DNA of 64,000 nucleotides from Nesterenkonia halophila (GTDB lineage: Bacteria; Actinomycetota; Actinomycetes; Actinomycetales; Micrococcaceae). The notes below the pieces were generated by a model. The model made no database searches, was not told the DNA's origin, and saw only the letters and a program-made list of their open reading frames with translations. A program made the position numbers and the translations under genes. The stretch is taken from the NCBI RefSeq assembly GCF_009467795.1, contig NZ_WIAX01000001.1, forward strand, positions 1-64,000. Direction: 5' to 3'. This document shows, piece after piece, positions 44,976 to 54,583 of this stretch (position 1 is its first letter; the number at the start of each line of letters is the position of its first letter).

Positions 44976-47236
44976 CGCGCCTCCTGACGGTGGTGGGTCT
45001 CCGGCGTGCTCGCGGCGTCGTCGAGGGTGGCGGCGGTGATCCGATGCACCAGCAGCACCGCCTCCTCGCCGCCGGCGGTGCGCAGTCGCACGCGCCCGGC
45101 GTTCAGCGCCGTGGGCACGCCGCGGGCGGGGTGCTCGCGGCCCTGGGTGTCGACTCGGTGCAGGCGGACCGGCTGGCCGGAGCGGACCGCCGCGCGCAGC
45201 AGGGCGACGACGTCGGAATCCTCGGTCACCGCCGCCGCGCCGGAGGCTCCGCGGCCGGCGCGCAGATCGGCGACGGCGCGGCGGACCGCGGCCGGGTCGG
45301 CGTCGGCGGCGAGGGTGCGCACCGGGGTGCGCTGCCACGGCGAGGCGATCAGGCTCCACGCCGCGGCCGACTCCTCGGCCGGACGGGCCTCGGCGGCACC
45401 CGCGGCGGTTCCGCTCGGCGCCGCGGGCGCGTCGTCGTCGACGGCGGCCACGCCGACGCCCTTCAGCGCCCGGGAGAGCTCGGCGGGGGAGGCGTCGCAG
45501 ACCAGTACCTGCTCAGTCAGCGGGCGCAGGCCCAGCCGCCGCAGCTCCGGGTGGTCGAGCAGCGCCTGCCGGGCCTCGGGGTCGGACTCCAGCAGCCAGG
45601 CCGAGGCGCCGCCGATCCGCACACCGCGCCAGGTGCGGGCGGCGTCGTCGATCAGCGTGGCCAGCGACGACGGCGGCTCGGCCGTCGCATGGGCGGCGAG
45701 GAACGCGCGGATGCCGTCGGCCGTCCAACCGGCGGAGAGGCCGCGCTGCAGCGAGGCGGCGGTGAAGCGATACGTCGGAGCCCCTCCGCGGGTCTCCTTC
45801 TCCGCCAGCTGGTCCAGGCGCGCGGCGAGGTCCGGAGTCGGCGCGCCCAGCGGCACGGCGGTGAGGTCCGACTGCAGATGCACCTGCTCGACCAGCGGCG
45901 GCAGGCTCTCGGCCAGCCGGTCGGCCAGCGCGGCGGCGCCGCGGGCCAGCGACCCGGGATCGTCGGGCTCCTCCGCGGAGTCGGCGGCGAGGCCGTCGAG
46001 CAGCGTGCGGCCGAACGTGCTCAGCGTCCCGGCGGACAGCAGGCCCAGCCGCTCGGCCTCGCGGACCATCGGCGGCAGCACGCCGGACACCCGATCCGTC
46101 GGCACCGGCGCCTCCCACGCCAGCCGCTCGAGCAGCGGGCCGGTCAGCGCGTCCGCGGCGGGCTCGGCGTCGTCGGGCAGTCGCAGCGTGTAGAGCTGCG
46201 GCGGCTTCTCCGCGGCCTCGTCGGAGGCGGATGCGGAGGACGCCTCCTCGGTGAGCTGTCCGGCGGCTGCCAGCAGCCGCATCCGCAGCGTCGTCGCGTC
46301 GCCGCGCTGGCGCTCCGCCGTCAGCGTCGGAGCCGGGCGCGCGGTGGGATGCGGGCCGCGGACCAGCAGCGGGGAGCGCGGCGCGAGCAGCCAGGCCGAG
46401 ACCAGCAGCTGGTGGCGGCGATGGCGCGGCGCCTGCAGCCAGCGGCGGGCCAGACGGGAGGCCGCCCAGCGGTCGGAGTCGACGTCGAGGTCGATCAGCC
46501 CCGCCGCGGCGGTGAGCTCCAGCAGCCAGCCGGTCTCGCCGACGTCGGCGTCGACGGGTTTGGCCGCCGCGCCGCGGGCGACGGTGAGCCGGCGCAGCTC
46601 GCGCATGCCGACGCCGCCGGTGCGCAGCGTCGCCGCCGGGGTCTCGGCGAGCACGCCGAGCAGATCCTCGACGGCGCTGAGCAGCTCGGTGACGGCGGCC
46701 AGGGCCCCGTTGCGCACCAGCGACGGCGGCACCGTCGCCGCCGCGGCGGCGGTCGGCGGATCGAGCGGAGTCTCGGGGACGCGCCGCGGCCGCGGCAGGT
46801 CGGCCAGCACGCCGAGCAGGTTCGCCGCGACAGTCGGCCGCGCGGAGTCGGCCGCGGTCGCGGCATCGGCGGAGCCGGCGTCGGTGTCGGCGTCCGTGGC
46901 ACCGGCCTCGTCCTCGGCGCGGTCGAAGACCAGCCCGCGCGCTTGCAGCTCGGCGAGGATCCGCGCAGTGCGCGCGTCGGCGGGCAGCTCCGGGGCCGCG
47001 TCGCGCTCGACGGCCGCGGCGACTTCGCCGAGCACCGCCAGCTGCGCGGCGTCGAGATGCTGCAGGCAGCGGCGCAGGCTCATGTCCGACTGCACTCGCA
47101 CCGCCAGGCCGGTGAAGTCGGCGGGAGCGGGACGGAGCAGATCGGGGCGGGAGGTCAGCAGCGCGGCCAGCTCGTCGTCGTCGCGACGGGCGAGCAGTCG
47201 GGCCAGCGGGGCCATGCCGAGCGGGTGCGCGGACAT
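44972..47236 (-). CDS. Helicase-associated (Helicase_C_3/XPB partner) protein
   Basis: 754 residues, rich in Ala, Leu and Arg. The C-terminal portion corresponds to the helicase-associated domain found next to XPB in actinobacteria (ALLDHPELRRLGLRPLTEQVLVCDASPAELSRALKG region, shortened here to its character: HPELRRLGLRPLTEQVLV). The N-terminal 500 residues are winged-helix-like repeats with no motif known to me and there is no Walker motif. Probably a non-catalytic partner of XPB. The ATG at 47236 is 2 nt after the stop of the small membrane protein gene, so three genes form one operon. Confidence 0.82.
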   Translation of the reverse strand: MSAHPLGMAPLARLLARRDDDELAALLTSRPDLLRPAPADFTGLAVRVQSDMSLRRCLQHLDAAQLAVLGEVAAAVERDAAPELPADARTARILAELQARGLVFDRAEDEAGATDADTDAGSADAATAADSARPTVAANLLGVLADLPRPRRVPETPLDPPTAAAAATVPPSLVRNGALAAVTELLSAVEDLLGVLAETPAATLRTGGVGMRELRRLTVARGAAAKPVDADVGETGWLLELTAAAGLIDLDVDSDRWAASRLARRWLQAPRHRRHQLLVSAWLLAPRSPLLVRGPHPTARPAPTLTAERQRGDATTLRMRLLAAAGQLTEEASSASASDEAAEKPPQLYTLRLPDDAEPAADALTGPLLERLAWEAPVPTDRVSGVLPPMVREAERLGLLSAGTLSTFGRTLLDGLAADSAEEPDDPGSLARGAAALADRLAESLPPLVEQVHLQSDLTAVPLGAPTPDLAARLDQLAEKETRGGAPTYRFTAASLQRGLSAGWTADGIRAFLAAHATAEPPSSLATLIDDAARTWRGVRIGGASAWLLESDPEARQALLDHPELRRLGLRPLTEQVLVCDASPAELSRALKGVGVAAVDDDAPAAPSGTAAGAAEARPAEESAAAWSLIASPWQRTPVRTLAADADPAAVRRAVADLRAGRGASGAAAVTEDSDVVALLRAAVRSGQPVRLHRVDTQGREHPARGVPTALNAGRVRLRTAGGEEAVLLVHRITAATLDDAASTPETHHRQEAR

Positions 47237-47238
47237 CC

Positions 47239-47511
47239 TCAGACGTGCCGGCGCCGGCGGGCGCGCCGGCTCCACGCGGACAGGGACACCATGTGCGCGA
47301 CCATCAGCAGGAACCCGGCCGGGATGCCGACGAGGACGACGGCGTACAGCGCCGGGGCCGGCTCGCCGCCGGTGAAGTACACCCCGAGGATGACCACCAG
47401 GCAGACCGCCCCGACCACGGAGAGCGTCACGCCCAGGGCGAGCAGCAGGCGCAGGGTCAGGCGCAGCGGCGTCGGGGGAGCGCCGGTCGCGGAGGGCTGA
47501 GCGGAGGACAT
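47239..47511 (-). CDS. Small two-helix membrane protein
   Basis: 90 residues, unrecognised. Two transmembrane helices (about 19-44 and 55-76) with an Arg-rich cytoplasmic end (WSRRARRRRHV). It is the first gene of the operon with the helicase-associated protein and XPB. No clear function. The fixed position suggests it is co-expressed rather than functionally linked. Confidence 0.8.
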   Translation of the reverse strand: MSSAQPSATGAPPTPLRLTLRLLLALGVTLSVVGAVCLVVILGVYFTGGEPAPALYAVVLVGIPAGFLLMVAHMVSLSAWSRRARRRRHV

Positions 47512-47633
47512 GGGGCGATTCTATCTCTCCGCCGCGCATCGGTATCCTGGAGAGCGGGCGACGCCCGTCATGATCACCATCCGACGGCGTGCTCGACGAT
47601 GACCGCACGGGAACGACGACGAGGTGGAGGAAC

Positions 47634-48017
47634 GTGCCGACCGGGAAAGTGAAGTGGTTCGACGCCGAGAAGGGCTTCGGATTCGTGACCTCCGACGACG
47701 GTCAGGAGGTGTTCCTGCATTCCTCGGCCCTGCCCGCCGGCGTCTCCAACGTGAAGACCGGCACCCGGATGGAGTACGGCGTCGCCGACGGTCGCCGGGG
47801 CAAGCAGGCGCTGAGCGTGCGGATCCTCGACGACGGTCCGTCCGTCGCCCGCGCCTCCCGGAAGCCCGCCGAGGAGATGGCCTCAGTCGTCCAGGACCTG
47901 GTCAACGTGCTCGAGGGCACCACCCGCACGCTCCGGAGCGGCTCGTACCCGCAGCCGGCCCAGTCCAAGAAGATCGCCGCACTGCTGCGCCGTGTGGCCG
48001 ACGATTTCGAGGCATGA
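47634..48017 (+). CDS. Cold-shock protein with C-terminal extension
   Basis: 127 residues. Cold-shock domain in residues 1-65 (GKVKWFDAEKGFGFVTSDDG with RNP1 KGFGFV, RNP2 VFLHSS), then a 60-residue mainly helical extension. This long type is usual in actinobacteria next to DUF3027. GTG start after GTGGAGG. One nucleotide separates its stop from the DUF3027 start. Confidence 0.93.
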   Translation: MPTGKVKWFDAEKGFGFVTSDDGQEVFLHSSALPAGVSNVKTGTRMEYGVADGRRGKQALSVRILDDGPSVARASRKPAEEMASVVQDLVNVLEGTTRTLRSGSYPQPAQSKKIAALLRRVADDFEA

Positions 48018-48018
48018 C

Positions 48019-48414
48019 ATGGCCCGCAGAGACGCTGTGCTGACCGCGGCGACCGACCTCGCCCGCGAGGCGCTCGCCGAGATCGCCCCCGCCGAGCAGA
48101 TCGGCGACCATCTGACGGTGAAGGCCGAGGAGGACCGGCTGCACACCCATCGCTTCGCCGCGCACCGGACCGGCTACCGGGGATGGGAGTGGTACGTGAC
48201 CGTCGCCCGCGCCCCGCGGAGCAAGAAGGTCACCGTCTGCGAACTCGGTCTGCTCCCCGGAGACGACGCGCTGCTGTCGCCGAAGTGGATCCCCTGGGCC
48301 GAGCGCATGGACGCCGAGGAGAAGGCGCAGGCCCGCGAACAGGAGGCCGAGATCGCCGCGGAGAAGGCGGCGGAGCAGGCGGAGGCGGGCCAGGGCGCGG
48401 CGCCGCAGGGCTGA
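48019..48414 (+). CDS. DUF3027 protein (short form)
   Basis: 131 residues. Contains the DUF3027 core (HRFAAHRTGYRGWEWYVTVA, SPKWIPWAERM) and ends in a Glu/Ala-rich helical tail. Homologues I recall are often 250-300 residues with additional sequence; here only the N-terminal part remains, with no sign of a frameshift in the following bases. Coupled to the cold-shock gene. Function unknown. Confidence 0.85.
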   Translation: MARRDAVLTAATDLAREALAEIAPAEQIGDHLTVKAEEDRLHTHRFAAHRTGYRGWEWYVTVARAPRSKKVTVCELGLLPGDDALLSPKWIPWAERMDAEEKAQAREQEAEIAAEKAAEQAEAGQGAAPQG

Positions 48415-48509
48415 GGGCATGTCAGTGCGCCGCGGGAGGATGGACGCGACGGCGGCGCCGGTCGGCGCCGCAGCCGTCCCCGCCGACTGACCGCCAGGAG
48501 GTCCCCGCC

Positions 48510-49013
48510 ATGTCCGCCGAGCACCCCGCCGCTCCGCAGATCCCCGAGCCGACCGCCGTCGTCGGCCCCGCCTCGCGGCTGGCCGCCGAGATCGCCGTGC
48601 AGGCCCACTCCGGACAGGCGGACAAGGCCGGCGTCGACTACATCCAGCATCCCGCCCGCGTCGCCCGCCGGCTCGCGGCGGCGGGGGAGGACGACGCCGT
48701 CGTCGCCGCCGGCTGGCTCCACGACACGGTGGAGGACACCGGAGAGACGCCGGCGTCGCTGCGGGCCGCCGGCGTCGACGGGCGCACGGCGGCGATCGTC
48801 GAGCGGCTGACCCGCGGCGACGCCGACGGCTACGAGGACTATCTCCGCCGCGCCGCCGCCGATGCCGCCGCGCTCGCGGTCAAGCGTGCCGATCTGGCCG
48901 ACAACGCCGATCCCGAGCGGCTGGCGGCGCTGGATCCCGAGCTCGCCGCCCGGCTGCGCGAGAAGTACCGGCGCGCCGCCGAGGTGCTCGACGAGGTCGC
49001 CCGTCACGGATGA
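48510..49013 (+). CDS. HD-domain phosphohydrolase-like protein (RelA/SpoT HD type)
   Basis: 167 residues. HD motif pieces: QADKAGVDYIQHPARVA (first His), AAGWLHDTVEDTGET (HD) and VKRADLADNADPERL (final Asp). This is the HD fold of the ppGpp-hydrolase domain, without synthetase. It could be a small alarmone or nucleotide hydrolase. AGGAGG precedes the ATG. A large hairpin follows the gene. Confidence 0.88.
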   Translation: MSAEHPAAPQIPEPTAVVGPASRLAAEIAVQAHSGQADKAGVDYIQHPARVARRLAAAGEDDAVVAAGWLHDTVEDTGETPASLRAAGVDGRTAAIVERLTRGDADGYEDYLRRAAADAAALAVKRADLADNADPERLAALDPELAARLREKYRRAAEVLDEVARHG

Positions 49014-49037
49014 CGCCGCCCGATGATGCCTCCACAC

Positions 49038-49103
49038 GGCGATGACTCGGCGGAATGTGCGGGAATGTCGTCGTATTCCCACACATTCCGCCGAGTCATC
49101 GCC
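49038..49103. repeat. 22-bp perfect inverted repeat with a nested inner stem
   Basis: Arms 49038-49059 and 49082-49103 are perfect reverse complements (core GACTCGGCGGAATGTG). The loop itself contains GGGAAT/ATTCCC. It lies between converging genes, so it may be just a terminator, but the nested stem and the length are unlike the other terminators of this window and resemble a REP-like element. Confidence 0.7.
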
Positions 49104-49129
49104 AGGGGGGACGGGGCGCGTTCAGCCGC

Positions 49130-50332
<1,203 letters not shown>

Positions 50333-50492
50333 CTATGCTGTCAGTGGTGCAGGACGCCGTGCTTCACGGTATCAAGAGCCTTCGTGCCGCGAGCCTCCGG
50401 ACGGGCCGCCGTCGCCGGGCGACATCGCCGTCGTCGTCGACGCCCGGGGCTGGGGCGGGACGCGGGACCCGGCTGAGGAAAGTGATCCCCTT

Positions 50493-51239
50493 TTGACAGA
50501 TCTCATCGACACCACCGAGATGTACGTGCGCACGATCCTCGATCTCGAGGAGGAGGGCATCGTGCCGCTGCGCGCGCGCATCGCCGAACGCCTCGAGCAC
50601 TCGGGGCCCACGGTGTCCCAGACAGTGGCGCGGCTGGAGCGCGACGGGCTGCTCTCGCTGACTGCGGAGCGACATCTCGAGCTGACCGCGGACGGTCGCG
50701 AGCTGGCCGTGCGGGTGATGCGCAAGCACCGGCTCGCCGAGCGGCTGCTCTCCGACGTCATCGGCCTGGACTGGCCGCACATCCACGAGGAGGCCTGCCG
50801 CTGGGAGCACGTGATGAGCGAGCGGGTGGAGCGCCGGCTGGTCGAGCTGCTCGAGGATCCGGTGGTCTCGCCCTACGGCAATCCCATCCCGGGGCTGGAG
50901 AAGCTCGGCGTCTCGCGCGCTCAGCAGGTCGCCGAGCAGCTGGTCACGCTGCGTCGGGTCGCGGAGGAGGGCGGCGACGTCGACGGCGGTGCGGCCGCGT
51001 CCGCCGGCGGGGCCGGTCGCGCGTGGCGGGTGCAGCGGCTGGCCGAGTCCATCCAGGTCGAGCCGGAGGTGCTCGAGCAGCTCCTCGAAGCCGGCATCCG
51101 CCCCGGCGTGCGGGTCACGCCCGGGGAGGTGTCCGAGGCCTACGTCTCACTGGTCGTCGCGACCGAAGGGACGGGCGAGGAGGTCGAGGTGGAGCTCCCG
51201 CTCGAGGTCGCCCAGCACATCTTCGTCGACCGCGGCTGA
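50493..51239 (+). CDS. ideR: IdeR/DtxR-family metal-dependent regulator
   Basis: Fe2+-activated repressor of iron-uptake genes. 248 residues from a TTG start at 50493, which gives MTDLIDTTEMYVRTILDLEE and aligns with M. tuberculosis IdeR, placing Met10 correctly as metal ligand. The primary-site Cys and Glu/His are in EEACRWEHVMSERVERRL. A winged helix (TVSQTVARLERDGLL) and a C-terminal SH3-like domain follow. No ATG or GTG is available at this position. GAGGAAAG lies about 10 nt upstream. Divergent from serC. Confidence 0.92.
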   Translation: MTDLIDTTEMYVRTILDLEEEGIVPLRARIAERLEHSGPTVSQTVARLERDGLLSLTAERHLELTADGRELAVRVMRKHRLAERLLSDVIGLDWPHIHEEACRWEHVMSERVERRLVELLEDPVVSPYGNPIPGLEKLGVSRAQQVAEQLVTLRRVAEEGGDVDGGAAASAGGAGRAWRVQRLAESIQVEPEVLEQLLEAGIRPGVRVTPGEVSEAYVSLVVATEGTGEEVEVELPLEVAQHIFVDRG

Positions 51240-51447
51240 GAAGTCCGGCTTCTGGGGAGATCACGACATCATCACGACATCTGCGCCGGCGTGTCGTGCG
51301 GTCGGTCACGGGTCGCGACGTCGAAGGTGCCCCCGCAGAACATCCCGAATGCGCGCTGACCAGGATTGATGGCCTGGCTCACGCAATATTCCCTCGATAT
51401 TCGGTGAACGTTGACTGAATCGATGCGACGCCCGCCGTGATCTGAGC

Positions 51448-51476
51448 GTGACATCGGAGGTGCTCTGTTATAGCGT
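51448..51476 (+). promoter_or_regulatory. Promoter of the NlpC/P60 gene and its 190-nt leader
   Basis: GTGACA (51448-51453), 17 bp, TAGCGT (51471-51476). The 430-bp region from 51240 also contains an A+T-rich stretch near 51365-51420 and, in the leader, a CCGACGA/TCGTCGG stem. I found no conserved ydaO-type (c-di-AMP) riboswitch sequence. Confidence 0.55.
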
Positions 51477-51671
51477 CGTGTCCGGCACGCGGGGCGGTGA
51501 CGTTCGTGGTCCCGCGAGCCTCCGACGATGTACACCCTGCCGTCGTCGGGATATGGACTTTGCAACTACCGCATGGCAGGGGGCGGGGATGCACGGTCGG
51601 GCGTGAGCCGACGGCACGGCCCTCGGCGCGCTCCCCGGATGCCCGTCATACACAGGAGAGGTACCAACCCC

Positions 51672-53087
51672 GTGACTGAGAACACGACGAACAGCTCGCG
51701 TCGCGAGCGTCGCCGTCAGGCGCAGCCCCTGCTGGCTCGCGCCGTCGCCAACAACGCCGGCTCCTTCGGCCGGGGCGTGGCCATCGCCGCCGCCGCCTCG
51801 GGCATGCTGGCCTCCAGCGCCGTCGCCGCGAACGCCGTTCCCCAGGACGACCAGGATGCCCCCGCTCAGCGCACCGAGAGCGGCGCCATCCCGGGCCAGG
51901 AGCTCACCGATTACCTGCCGGGCACCCGCGGCGCGATCGAGCAGCTGGCCGCCCAGAAGGGCGTGGGCGAGTCCCTGCTGTTCCAGCAGCTCGTCTCCGA
52001 CCAGGACTTCGTCGCCGACAACGGCGAGCTCGACCACGGCGCCATCGCCGACCAGGTCGAGTCCCAGGATGCGGACGCCGAGGAGAACTCCGGCTCCGAC
52101 CAGACCCTGGATGACTATCTGCCGGGCACCCGCGGCGTCGTCGAGGAGCTCGCCGAGCTGGAGGGCCAGTCCCCCGAGGCCGAGTTCGAGGCGCTGATCT
52201 CGAACGACGCCTACGTGGCGGACAACGGCGAGCTGGACCACCAGGCCCTGGTGTCCCGCGTCGCCGAGCTCAGCGGCCAGAACGAGTCCGCCGAGCAGGA
52301 GAGCGAGCAGGAGGCTCCGGCCGAGCAGGAGCAGGCCCCGGCGCAGCCGGAGCAGGCCCCGGCCGAGGAGAACTCCTCCCAGCAGTCCAGCGCCTCGCTG
52401 GACGCCTACCTGCCGGGCACCCGCGGTCTGGTCGAGGAGCTGGCCCAGCTCGAGGGCACCAGCGCCTCGGCGCTGTTCCAGGAGCTCGTCAACGACTCCT
52501 CCTACACCGACGGCGGGGTCCTGGACCACGCGGCCCTGCAGAGCCGTGTGGCCGAGCTGAGCGGCTCGAACGACGACGCCGGCCAGCAGCAGGCCGAGGT
52601 CCAGGCCGAGGTCCAGGCCGAGACTGACGTCGAGGCCGAGGTCAACAACGACAGTGCGGGCGTCTCCGCGATCGCTTCCGTGGGCGGCGACTCCTCCGGC
52701 GACGACACCGACTCGGCGCCGAGCCCCTCAACCGGTTCCGCCAGCGGTGCCGTCGGCGCGGCCTACGAAGGCCTCGGCACGCCCTACGTCTACGGCGGCA
52801 AGGGCCCGGGCGGCTGGGACTGCTCCGGATTCGTCGCCTGGGCCTACGCCCAGGCCGGCCACGACATTCCGTCGAGCACCGGCGCGATCCAGGCCTCGGG
52901 CGACCTGCGCTGGACCGACAACCCGCAGCCGGGCGACATCGTCGTCCAGAACGGCGGCGGTCACGTGGCGATCTACGTGGGCAACGGCCAGTTCATCGGC
53001 GCCCAGAACTCCAGCACGGGCACGCTGCAGTACAGCTACGACTCCCGTCCGGGCAACACCCACGTCGGCTACCTGACCCTGCGCTGA
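51672..53087 (+). CDS. Secreted NlpC/P60 peptidoglycan hydrolase with three YLPGTRG modules
   Basis: 471 residues, GTG start. Tat-unlike signal region with an Ala-rich hydrophobic stretch (about 33-55, then AANA). Three copies of a 50-residue module follow at 80-129, 148-197 and 245-293, each opening YLPGTRG and closing LDHxAL. An acidic Gln/Glu linker separates them. The C-terminal NlpC/P60 domain (about 358-471) has catalytic Cys384 (WDCSGFVAWAYAQ), His431 (GGGHVAIYVG) and probably Asn446. It should cut peptide cross-bridges in the wall. The modules are unknown to me and may bind cell wall. AGGAGAGG precedes the start. Confidence 0.9.
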   Translation: MTENTTNSSRRERRRQAQPLLARAVANNAGSFGRGVAIAAAASGMLASSAVAANAVPQDDQDAPAQRTESGAIPGQELTDYLPGTRGAIEQLAAQKGVGESLLFQQLVSDQDFVADNGELDHGAIADQVESQDADAEENSGSDQTLDDYLPGTRGVVEELAELEGQSPEAEFEALISNDAYVADNGELDHQALVSRVAELSGQNESAEQESEQEAPAEQEQAPAQPEQAPAEENSSQQSSASLDAYLPGTRGLVEELAQLEGTSASALFQELVNDSSYTDGGVLDHAALQSRVAELSGSNDDAGQQQAEVQAEVQAETDVEAEVNNDSAGVSAIASVGGDSSGDDTDSAPSPSTGSASGAVGAAYEGLGTPYVYGGKGPGGWDCSGFVAWAYAQAGHDIPSSTGAIQASGDLRWTDNPQPGDIVVQNGGGHVAIYVGNGQFIGAQNSSTGTLQYSYDSRPGNTHVGYLTLR

Positions 53088-53139
53088 GCAGAGTCGGCTC
53101 CGCCGACGGACGTCGACCGGGATCGACGGCCACCACGAT

Positions 53140-53183
53140 GACGCCGCAGGCGCCGTCCCAGAAGGGGCGGCGCCTGCGGCGTC
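53140..53183. terminator. Terminator after the NlpC/P60 gene
   Basis: Stem of 20 pairs (53140-53159 with 53164-53183, one G-T pair; core GCCGCAGGCGCCG), loop AGAA, ending GTCTCTG. Confidence 0.75.
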
Positions 53184-53358
53184 TCTGCATCCGGCCGCGT
53201 CGTCGTCTTGAAGCCGCCTCCGAGCAGGCCCGGGCCGTGACCCACGTCATGGGATGTCGTTCTGTCCGCCGACCGTCTATATTGTGGGGAAGTGAGGCGC
53301 GGAACGGCGCCGTCGGCGCTGCTCCGTGCTCGATTCGACGAGGGACGGAGGGACCGCC

Positions 53359-53853
53359 ATGCGCACCCTGGTGCTCAACGCCGGCTATGAGCCGCTGAGC
53401 GTGGTGTCCTCCCGACGCGCCGCCGTGCTGGTGATGCGCGGCAAGGCCAGTGTGCTGGCCGAGGACGGCGGGCCGATCGTCTCGCCGACGACGCTGTGGC
53501 CGCGCCCGGCCGTCATCCTGCTCCACCAGTACGTCCGCGTGGTGCGACGCCGGCCCGGATCACCCTCCCGGCGCGGCATCCTGCGGCGTGACCAGCAGAG
53601 CTGCGCCTACTGCAGCCGCTCGGCCGACACGGTCGACCACGTCATCCCGCGCTCCCGCGGCGGCGATTCCAGCTGGGAGAACCTCGTCGCCTGCTGCGGG
53701 CCCTGCAATCTGCGCAAGGGCGACCGCACCCTCGGCGAACTCGGCTGGTCGCTGCGCGTGACGCCGCGGGCTCCGCGCCACCACGCCTGGCTGCCCCAGG
53801 AGCTCGACACTCCGCATGAGCTCTGGATGCCCTTCCTCGAGCATGCCCGCTGA
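53359..53853 (+). CDS. HNH endonuclease
   Basis: 164 residues. N-terminal domain LVLNAGYEPLSVVSSRRAAV, then the HNH site: CAYCSRSADTVDHVIPRSRG (Cys pair, DH) and WENLVACCGPCNLRKGDR (Asn and second Cys pair). This widely conserved actinobacterial HNH type has no established role. No phage or restriction genes are near. A TATATT (53278-53283) is a likely -10 box. GGAGGGACC precedes the ATG. Confidence 0.9.
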   Translation: MRTLVLNAGYEPLSVVSSRRAAVLVMRGKASVLAEDGGPIVSPTTLWPRPAVILLHQYVRVVRRRPGSPSRRGILRRDQQSCAYCSRSADTVDHVIPRSRGGDSSWENLVACCGPCNLRKGDRTLGELGWSLRVTPRAPRHHAWLPQELDTPHELWMPFLEHAR

Positions 53854-54538
53854 GCGCGGCCGCGCCGCCGCGGACGGCCCGCCGCGTGCGGCCGTGCTGC
53901 TGGCCGGCGGGACCGGATCCCGCCTCGGCGGGGCGGACAAGGCGCTGCTGCGGCGCGGCCGCTCCACGCTGCTGCAGGACTGGCTCGAGGCGCTCGTCGC
54001 ACGTCAGGTCGCCGTCGTCGTGGTCGGTCCGCCGCATCTGCGCCCGCAGCTCGACGCCACGGGGCGCTCCCGCCCGGCCGCCGGTTCTGCCCCGGAGGTG
54101 CTGCTGACCCGCGAGGACCCGCCGCTCTCCGGGCCCGCCGCCGGCGTCGCGGCAGGGGTCCGGGCGCTGGCCGCCGCCGATCTGCTGCCCCACGAGGGGC
54201 ATGTGCTGCTGCTCGCCGTCGACACCGTCGACCCGGGGGCGCTGCTCGATGCGCTGCACGGCGTCGCCCCGGGGCCCGGACGCGGGGCGATCCCCGTCGA
54301 CGCCGCGGGCCGGGAGCAGCGGCTGGCCAGCATGGTCGACGCCGCCGCCCTGCGTCGCACGGTGGACGCCCTGGCCCCCGGGGAGGAGGTCGGATGGCCG
54401 CTGCGTCGTCTGCTGGAAGGTCTCGCCGTCGACCATCCCCGACTGCCCGCAGGCCTCGGCCGGGACGTGGACACCGTCGCCGATGCGGCCGCCCTGGGGA
54501 TCGAGCTCCCCGAGGCGGAGGGCGACCCGCCGCTGTGA
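53843..54538 (+). CDS. mobA: Molybdenum cofactor guanylyltransferase-like protein (MobA)
   Basis: 231 residues of the NTP-transferase fold. The nucleotide-binding loop is AVLLAGGTGSRLGGADKALL near the N-terminus, and the acidic catalytic segment VLLLAVDTVDPGAL lies near 125. Attaches GMP to molybdopterin (MobA) or, less likely, CMP. It overlaps the HNH stop by 11 bp. Part of the mobA-DUF6457-moeA-fdhD-oxidoreductase block. An upstream ATG frame at 53816 exists but would extend the overlap. Confidence 0.87.
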   Translation: MPAERGRAAADGPPRAAVLLAGGTGSRLGGADKALLRRGRSTLLQDWLEALVARQVAVVVVGPPHLRPQLDATGRSRPAAGSAPEVLLTREDPPLSGPAAGVAAGVRALAAADLLPHEGHVLLLAVDTVDPGALLDALHGVAPGPGRGAIPVDAAGREQRLASMVDAAALRRTVDALAPGEEVGWPLRRLLEGLAVDHPRLPAGLGRDVDTVADAAALGIELPEAEGDPPL

Positions 54539-54583
54539 GAAGCTGAAGACCCGGAGCAGGAGCAGACAGGAGGCGCGCAGCAG

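Noticed and set aside
51240-51671. Possible ydaO/c-di-AMP riboswitch in front of the NlpC/P60 gene
   Set aside because: Such riboswitches are common before wall hydrolases, but the conserved 3' elements (for example CCGTCAGCTAAC) are absent. Only a plain leader with weak stems is visible.
53359-53853. HNH nuclease as a sign of a prophage or restriction system
   Set aside because: No integrase, terminase, capsid or methylase gene nearby; this HNH type is a conserved chromosomal gene in actinobacteria.
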